Assembly (NCBI GenBank): GCA_004356175.1
Contig: SMXV01000024.1
Span: 1-10,178 of the forward strand
Source of the DNA: Acidobacteriota bacterium
GTDB lineage: Bacteria; Actinomycetota; Acidimicrobiia; Spongiisociales; UBA5794
Length of the DNA stretch: 10,178 nucleotides
Direction of reading: 5' to 3'
Below, one piece after another: positions 5,916 to 10,178 of the stretch (position 1 is the stretch's first letter; each line of letters opens with the position of its first letter). Below the pieces are notes generated by a model. The model saw only the letters and a list, made by a program, of their open reading frames with translations, was not told the DNA's origin and did not search any database. A program made the position numbers and the translations under genes.

Positions 5916-6628
5916 ATCCGGAAGTTCCTGCGGATGCCACTACCCGTCCCGCGCGTGCGAGTCTGCGCAGCAGAAGGTTGTGTCGACTCTGCCGTCGCCG
6001 AGGCCTTATTGGATGCCTTGACAGCTGTCTTGGAGCTCTGCGGACGAGTGGTTGTTGTTGTCGTCGGCGGTGGCGTAGGCGTCGTGGCTGGTGGCGACGT
6101 TGGCGTAGGTGTCGTGGCTGGTGGCGACGTTGTGGTCGTCGTCGGTGGCGGTGGCTCAGTTGTGGTTGTTGTGGTTGTCCCACCGTTGAGACCGGGGGCG
6201 GCTCTCATGAATACAACTGTGACCCAATTGACGCCCCCGCTATCGGTCTTGATGCCGACGCCAACGTAGTTGTAGTCGCCAAGAATGTTCGCTCTGTGGC
6301 CAGCCGAAGCCATGAAAGCTGACTGGAGCGCCGCGAGGTCCACGCCCATGCCGACGTTCTCACCAAGGCTCTGCCACACGCCCGTCACACTTCCGAGCGC
6401 CGTGTTGTGGTAAATCTCGCCGCGATCGAGCATGCGCCCGGAGTGCGCAACAGCGTCATCGGTCAAATCCCAATACGTCTCAAGAGGAGCAAGGCCAGCA
6501 GCGGACCTGCTTGAGTTGATGCGGCCGACCATCGTTCCAGCGGGACCCGCAAGGGCTGGAATTGCCATGCCCATACTCATGATCGCTGCTGCCATGATGA
6601 CAACCAGGTATCGGTGTGTTCTGCGCAT
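5912..6628 (-). CDS. Secreted CAP-domain (SCP/PR-1, YkwD-like) protein with Thr/Pro-rich tail
   Basis: 238 aa from ATG 6628. Residues 1-27 form a signal peptide: basic MRRTHR, a hydrophobic core, and an ALA|GP cleavage site, so it acts outside the membrane. Residues about 32-145 are a CAP domain with cavity residues H62 (HSGRM), E90 (GENVG) and H111 (GHRANIL), plus the strand pattern YVGVGIKT...WVTVVF. Bacterial CAP proteins are widespread exported proteins whose biochemical role is mostly unknown. From about 150 to 195 the chain is Thr/Pro low-complexity and includes two copies of TSPPATTPTP. The last ~40 residues are Lys/Arg/Ser-rich, which might bind wall polymers. There is no LPXTG or membrane anchor. 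The ATG is preferred over an in-frame GTG at 6646 because GGAGG lies ten bases before the ATG and would be inside the longer frame. Its TAG overlaps the converging TAG at 5913-5915. Confidence 0.9.
   Translation of the reverse strand: MRRTHRYLVVIMAAAIMSMGMAIPALAGPAGTMVGRINSSRSAAGLAPLETYWDLTDDAVAHSGRMLDRGEIYHNTALGSVTGVWQSLGENVGMGVDLAALQSAFMASAGHRANILGDYNYVGVGIKTDSGGVNWVTVVFMRAAPGLNGGTTTTTTTEPPPPTTTTTSPPATTPTPTSPPATTPTPPPTTTTTTRPQSSKTAVKASNKASATAESTQPSAAQTRTRGTGSGIRRNFRI
6072..6131 (-). repeat. Two tandem 30-bp repeats within the CAP gene tail
   Basis: Copies 6072-6101 and 6102-6131 differ at one base. On the coding strand each encodes the decapeptide TSPPATTPTP. They are set in a wider Thr/Pro-rich low-complexity tract (about 6045-6180), and copy number is likely to vary between strains. 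Confidence 0.9.
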
Positions 6629-6638
6629 ATCCTGTGGT

Positions 6639-6643
6639 CCTCC
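6639..6643 (-). promoter_or_regulatory. Shine-Dalgarno (GGAGG) of the CAP gene
   Basis: GGAGG on the minus strand, ten bases before ATG 6628. The spacing is slightly long. It decides against the upstream GTG at 6646. Confidence 0.55.
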
Positions 6644-6645
6644 CA

Positions 6646-6673
6646 CGGAGAGCAGTGGTATTGCTTCTCTCCG
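6646..6673 (-). promoter_or_regulatory. Hairpin in the CAP gene 5' leader
   Basis: CGGAGAG (6646-6652) can pair with CTCTCCG (6667-6673) around a 14-base loop, immediately upstream of the GGAGG ribosome-binding site. It might modulate translation or mRNA stability. It does not resemble a known riboswitch class I can name. Confidence 0.3.
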
Positions 6674-6728
6674 TATCGGACACTCTGCGCGGTTGATTTA
6701 GGAACTTTGTGGAGATTTCTCGAACAAG

Positions 6729-6742
6729 TAGTACGAGTACTA
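6729..6742. promoter_or_regulatory. Perfect dyad TAGTAC-GA-GTACTA in the pepA-CAP gap
   Basis: Two 6-base inverted arms are separated by two bases, located 18 bp past the aminopeptidase stop and about 100 bp before the CAP start. The shape suits a dimeric repressor operator rather than a terminator (AT-rich short stem, no T-run). No regulator is assigned. Confidence 0.3.
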
Positions 6743-6759
6743 AGGAAAGACGAATGCTC

Positions 6760-8196
6760 TCAGGAGTCGTGCCGTGATTCCAAAGATCGGGCGACTTCTA
6801 TGAGTGTTCGAACACCAAACCCGGTGCCGCCCGTGCTGATGTAGTGCTCAGACTTCTCAGAACGTCCTGGACCAGCGATATCGAGGTGTACCCACGGCGT
6901 ATCACCAACAAATTCGGCGAGTATCAATGCCGCGGTGATTGCACCACCCCATCGCCCGGCTGTGTTCTTCATGTCGGCAATATCGGACTCGATCAACGAC
7001 CGGTACTCGGGCTCCAGCGGGAGGCGCCACACCTTCTCCCCCGCTGACTCGGCAGCGGCAGCTACGATTGCGGCTGCTTCGTCGGTGGATGCAAAGAGGC
7101 CTGCGATGGAGTTCCCGAGAGCCACCTTGCACGCACCTGTCAGTGTTGCAATGTCGATAATGAGATCCGGTTCAGATTCGATGCCGAGCGCGAGGCCGTC
7201 CGCCAGCACGAGGCGACCCTCTGCATCTGTATTGAGTACTTCGATCGTTTTACCGTTGTACGCGCGCATCACATCGCCAGGTTTCAACGCTGAACCGCCC
7301 GTCAAGTTCTCTGTGAGTGGGGTGATCCCAACAACATTCACGGAGAGTTTGAGCTCAGCGATCGCCTTAACGGCGGCCATCACGGCAGCTGCACCGGCCA
7401 TGTCCGTTTTCATCGCCTCCATACCAGACGCAGGTTTGATTGAGAGTCCACCGGAGTCGAACACGATTCCTTTGCCGACAAACACGACCGTCTTGTCAGC
7501 ATCCTGAGGCGAGTAGGTCATCACGACCATACGGGCTGGACGGTCCGCACCAAGATTGACGGCGATAAGACCCCCGAATCCGGCCTCCTCGATCCCGGTT
7601 TTGTCGTACACCTTTACGGACACGTCTGCTGATAGACCAAGTGCGATATCTGCAATTGCTGCAGGAGGTTTGTCCCAGGCTGGTCTGTTGATCAGGTCCC
7701 GTGCGAGCGACACGGCATCCGCGACGATCACGGCATCCGCGATTTCGCTCACTGCGACATCGCCGCCGACAAGTACAAGAGCGGCCACACGCGATTCTTT
7801 CGGTTTCGACTTGTACTCGTCAAACGAGTACAAACCGAGCAATGTACCAACCACGACAGCGTCGACCGACGAGTCGATTCCGACGTCGTGCATTGTTGTG
7901 GCGACAACTCTGTACGTCTTCGTCTTTCGCGCCGCCACTGCTGCGGCTCTTCTGAGCGCCTCCGTGTCAGCTTCGTCGCCGAGTCCGACGAGAAGCAGTT
8001 CTTCGGTAGGTCCACGCGGTAGTTGAACAAACAGGCTCTCGCCGGTCTTGCCCGTGAAATCGTGGGAATCCATCAGCGACGAGAGGGAGTCCAAGTCAGG
8101 AACATGCTCTGAGCCAGCCGCGATCACCCTCTCAGCCAGAACGGGGATGACGAGTATGTCTGCGTCGGCTGGTTGGCCGGTTTTGATATCAATCAA
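6760..8196 (-). CDS. pepA: M17-family leucyl aminopeptidase
   Basis: 478 aa, normal for this cytosolic di-metal enzyme, which removes N-terminal residues from peptides and acts as a hexamer. The catalytic C-terminal domain is complete. Metal ligands map to K242 and D247 (GKGIVFDSGG), D265 (KTDMAGA), and D324 and E326 (NTDAEGRL). The two catalytic residues of the E. coli enzyme correspond to K254 and R328. The spacing between all seven matches E. coli PepA (K270, D275, K282, D293, D352, E354, R356). The N-terminal ~150 residues are the less conserved macro-like domain. The start is TTG at 8196 (ATTGATATC follows), supported by AGAGGA six bases upstream; there is no upstream ATG option. It lies 38 bp after transketolase on the same strand, so an operon is likely. 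In E. coli the same protein also binds DNA, but nothing here shows that role. Confidence 0.95.
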   Translation of the reverse strand: MIDIKTGQPADADILVIPVLAERVIAAGSEHVPDLDSLSSLMDSHDFTGKTGESLFVQLPRGPTEELLLVGLGDEADTEALRRAAAVAARKTKTYRVVATTMHDVGIDSSVDAVVVGTLLGLYSFDEYKSKPKESRVAALVLVGGDVAVSEIADAVIVADAVSLARDLINRPAWDKPPAAIADIALGLSADVSVKVYDKTGIEEAGFGGLIAVNLGADRPARMVVMTYSPQDADKTVVFVGKGIVFDSGGLSIKPASGMEAMKTDMAGAAAVMAAVKAIAELKLSVNVVGITPLTENLTGGSALKPGDVMRAYNGKTIEVLNTDAEGRLVLADGLALGIESEPDLIIDIATLTGACKVALGNSIAGLFASTDEAAAIVAAAAESAGEKVWRLPLEPEYRSLIESDIADMKNTAGRWGGAITAALILAEFVGDTPWVHLDIAGPGRSEKSEHYISTGGTGFGVRTLIEVARSLESRHDS

Positions 8197-8202
8197 GTTG
8201 AA

Positions 8203-8208
8203 TCCTCT
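8203..8208 (-). promoter_or_regulatory. Shine-Dalgarno (AGAGGA) that decides the TTG start of pepA
   Basis: AGAGGA on the minus strand, six bases before TTG 8196. It lies inside the 38-bp gap after the transketolase stop. Confidence 0.6.
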
Positions 8209-8234
8209 CGTGTGATGGGAGATGAGAATAGGAG

Positions 8235-10178
8235 CTACTCGATACCGGCCTTGATACGTCTGGCGACCGTCTCGGCGTCGAATCCGAATGCGCCTGCGAG
8301 ACTGGAAGCTGGAGCAGATGCACCAAAGCGATCAATCCCAATCGCTGACCCGCCGTTGAGTGTGAACCCGCGCCATGTGGACGTCGTTCCTGCCTCGAGG
8401 GTGAACACAGGCAGGTTGAGTCCGAGCACTTCCATCTGATACTCGTTGGGCTCTGCAACGAAACACTCGACGCATGGCATCGACACGACCCGAAGCGACA
8501 CATCCTGCTTCGCAAGTTCGATGGCGGTCTGCTCAGCAAGCGGCACTTCCGATCCGGTTGCGATAACAACGACATCGTCGCCCTGAAGCCGTATGTATCC
8601 ACCCCGTCCCACAAGTTCGCGCGATGGTGGGTTCACAGGAACCGGTAGTCCCTGACGCGTCAGGATGAGCGCCGTGGGCCCGTCGGTTCGATTGATTGCA
8701 TGTTGCCAGGCTACCGCGGTCTCTGTTGGGTCTGCGGGACGAACAACGTGCAGGTTCGGAATGAGCCGCAGCGACTCGAGGTGCTCCACCGGCTGATGTG
8801 TTGGTCCGTCCTCGCCGAGAAAGATGGAGTCGTGGGTCCACACGTACACGGCGGGTACGCCCATGAGACTTGCTATGCGTACCGATGGGCGCATGTAGTC
8901 AGAGAACACGAGGAACGTGCCGCCAAAGGCTCTCACTCCCCCGTGCAGAACGAGCCCATTGAGTGCGGCGCCCATGGCGTGCTCACGGATACCGTACCGA
9001 ATGTTGCGACCCGTGCGGTTTGTGGCAGAAAAGTCGTTCGAGTCGGCGATCAGGGTGAGGTTCGATGGCGCAAGGTCAGCCGATCCTGAGAGCACGTCGG
9101 GACGGAGCGCGGCGACCTCTTGAATCACCATCTCGCTCAGTTTGCGGGTGGCAACGCTTGCCCCTGCCTCGACCTGTGGGGCATGGAGCTTCACATCTTC
9201 GGGATTCCAACCAGCGTCCCAGGCGGCTGCACGAACCGGATTCTCCTGCGCGATCGTTTCGAGTCTTGCCGCCCATGCTTTCGATGACTCACTGCCACGC
9301 TTCATGGCGGTCCCGAAGAATTCGTACACGTCATCGGGTACAGAGAACTCTGGCAGATCCCACCCGATGGATTCCTTGAATGCCGCTATCTCATCTGGGC
9401 CGAGTGGCGAACCGTGTGCATCGGCCGTGTCCTGTTTTGTTGGCGCTCCGAAACCGATGTGCGTCTTGCCGGCAATGAGCGTCGGACGGGTCCCATCGGC
9501 AAGTGCTTCGTCGATGACCTTCTCAATGGCTTCCCGATCATGCCCATCGACAGCGATGCTCTGCCATCCGTATGCCTCAAAGCGTTTCCCAACGTCCTCG
9601 TGGAACGCCAGACTCGTCGAGCCATCAATCGTGATGTTGTTGTCGTCGTATATCACGATGAGTTTGCCGAGTGCGAGTGTGCCTGCAAGAGATGCAGCCT
9701 CAGAGGAGATGCCCTCCATGAGATCCCCATCTCCACAAAACACGTAGGTGTGATGGTTGACGAGGTCTGTGCCGTGGACCGCCCTGAGATGCTCCTCGGC
9801 GATTGCCATGCCAACCGCCGCGCCAAATCCCTGACCGAGCGGCCCTGTTGTTGCCTCGATTCCCAGCTCGGGGTGGTACTCAGGGTGCCCAGCAGTCAGT
9901 GATCCCCACTGGCGAAATTCCGAGAGATCATCCATCGAGAGCGGAAACCCTGAGAGGTGCAGCAGGCTGTAAAGCAGCATCGACCCGTGACCGTTCGACA
10001 GGACGAAGCGGTCCCTGTCTGGCCATGTCGGGTCGGAGGGGTCAACTCTGAGAAACTTCGACCAGAGCACAACTGCTATGTCGGCCATTCCCATCGGCAT
10101 GCCCGGATGCCCCGAGTTCGCCTTCTGCACGGCATCGGCCGCAAGTACCCTTATTGTGTCCGCGGCTCTCTGCTCAAC
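8235..10178 (-). CDS. tkt: Transketolase (N-terminal few residues beyond the window edge)
   Basis: The frame is open to the right edge, with 647 codons visible and TAG at 8237-8235. This thiamine-diphosphate enzyme moves two-carbon ketol units between sugar phosphates in the pentose phosphate pathway or Calvin cycle. The visible N-terminus (QRAADTIRVLAADAVQKANS) matches a point a few residues into normal transketolases, so the GTG at 10130 is internal. Motifs in order: SGHPG and NGHGSML (substrate/cofactor histidines), GPLGQG, the diphosphate-binding GDGDLMEG ending in YDDNNITIDG, GIREHAMGAALNG with the catalytic Glu of the pyrimidine-binding domain, EDGPTHQPVEHL, and RPADPTET. The C-terminal domain carries SMPCVECF where SMPSWELF is common, a mild variant. 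No frame damage is seen. It probably heads or belongs to an operon with pepA. Confidence 0.96.
   Translation of the reverse strand, partial: VEQRAADTIRVLAADAVQKANSGHPGMPMGMADIAVVLWSKFLRVDPSDPTWPDRDRFVLSNGHGSMLLYSLLHLSGFPLSMDDLSEFRQWGSLTAGHPEYHPELGIEATTGPLGQGFGAAVGMAIAEEHLRAVHGTDLVNHHTYVFCGDGDLMEGISSEAASLAGTLALGKLIVIYDDNNITIDGSTSLAFHEDVGKRFEAYGWQSIAVDGHDREAIEKVIDEALADGTRPTLIAGKTHIGFGAPTKQDTADAHGSPLGPDEIAAFKESIGWDLPEFSVPDDVYEFFGTAMKRGSESSKAWAARLETIAQENPVRAAAWDAGWNPEDVKLHAPQVEAGASVATRKLSEMVIQEVAALRPDVLSGSADLAPSNLTLIADSNDFSATNRTGRNIRYGIREHAMGAALNGLVLHGGVRAFGGTFLVFSDYMRPSVRIASLMGVPAVYVWTHDSIFLGEDGPTHQPVEHLESLRLIPNLHVVRPADPTETAVAWQHAINRTDGPTALILTRQGLPVPVNPPSRELVGRGGYIRLQGDDVVVIATGSEVPLAEQTAIELAKQDVSLRVVSMPCVECFVAEPNEYQMEVLGLNLPVFTLEAGTTSTWRGFTLNGGSAIGIDRFGASAPASSLAGAFGFDAETVARRIKAGIE

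Noticed and set aside
5770..6183. Gln/Arg/His-rich minus-strand frame of 137 codons
   Set aside because: It is an out-of-frame reading of the CAP gene low-complexity tract.
5384..6322. A long open frame (about 312 codons) continuing from the Rrf2 gene into an Arg/Trp/Cys-rich protein
   Set aside because: From about 5750 it is the antisense shadow of the CAP gene's Thr/Pro-rich tail; the sequence is not Rrf2-like and its composition is an artefact of the repeats.
6629..6759. c-di-AMP-type or other riboswitch before the CAP gene
   Set aside because: The 131-bp gap is short and shows only a simple hairpin and a dyad, not the conserved core of a known class.
6935..8026. Plus-strand frames rich in Ser/Ala/Thr opposite pepA
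   Set aside because: Typical antisense composition of an Ala/Val/Asp-rich gene; pepA has all catalytic residues.

Overview
This is a moderately GC-rich bacterial fragment (roughly mid-50s % GC by eye). It is most likely from an actinomycete-type bacterium (Actinomycetota, perhaps an acidimicrobial lineage). The clues are a penicillin-binding protein with C-terminal PASTA repeats, GTG/TTG starts, ATG starts with a TANNNT box 6-7 nt upstream (the leaderless-mRNA signature), and an actinobacterial-looking Rrf2 regulator. The phylum call is inference; there is no rRNA or tRNA in the window.

Layout. Plus strand: the 3' part of a transpeptidase/PASTA penicillin-binding protein (1-1245); a complete ABC exporter half-transporter (1299-3122); a small unrecognised protein (3233-3679); and a rhodanese plus E1-like (MoeB/ThiF/HesA) fusion (3736-4800) interrupted by one in-frame TAG. 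Minus strand: a pyridoxamine-5'-phosphate-oxidase-like flavoprotein gene (about 5300 down to 4801), broken by a TGA and several frameshifts. Plus strand, divergent from it: an Rrf2-family regulator gene (5345-5915), broken by a TAG at codon 10 and a frameshift near its 3' end. Minus strand: a secreted CAP-domain protein with a Thr/Pro-rich tail (6628-5912), an M17 leucyl aminopeptidase (8196-6760, TTG start), and a transketolase running off the right edge (10178-8235).

How they fit. The PBP works in peptidoglycan cross-linking and the CAP protein is exported. Transketolase (pentose phosphate pathway) and the aminopeptidase are 38 nt apart and probably co-transcribed. The middle block looks like a former sulfur-carrier/redox cassette: a sulfurtransferase-adenylyltransferase fusion, a flavin-type oxidoreductase and a cysteine-containing Rrf2 regulator. 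All three carry disabling lesions while keeping good start sites and recognisable motifs, and the large genes on both sides are intact. The simplest reading is a recently decaying gene cluster. Localised sequence error in this stretch is the main alternative.

The most unusual items are the reversed domain order of the rhodanese-E1 fusion, the amber codon lying exactly inside its zinc CxxC pair, the clustering of lesions in three adjacent genes, and the repeated leaderless start signature. I see no CRISPR array, insertion sequence, integrase, tRNA or rRNA.
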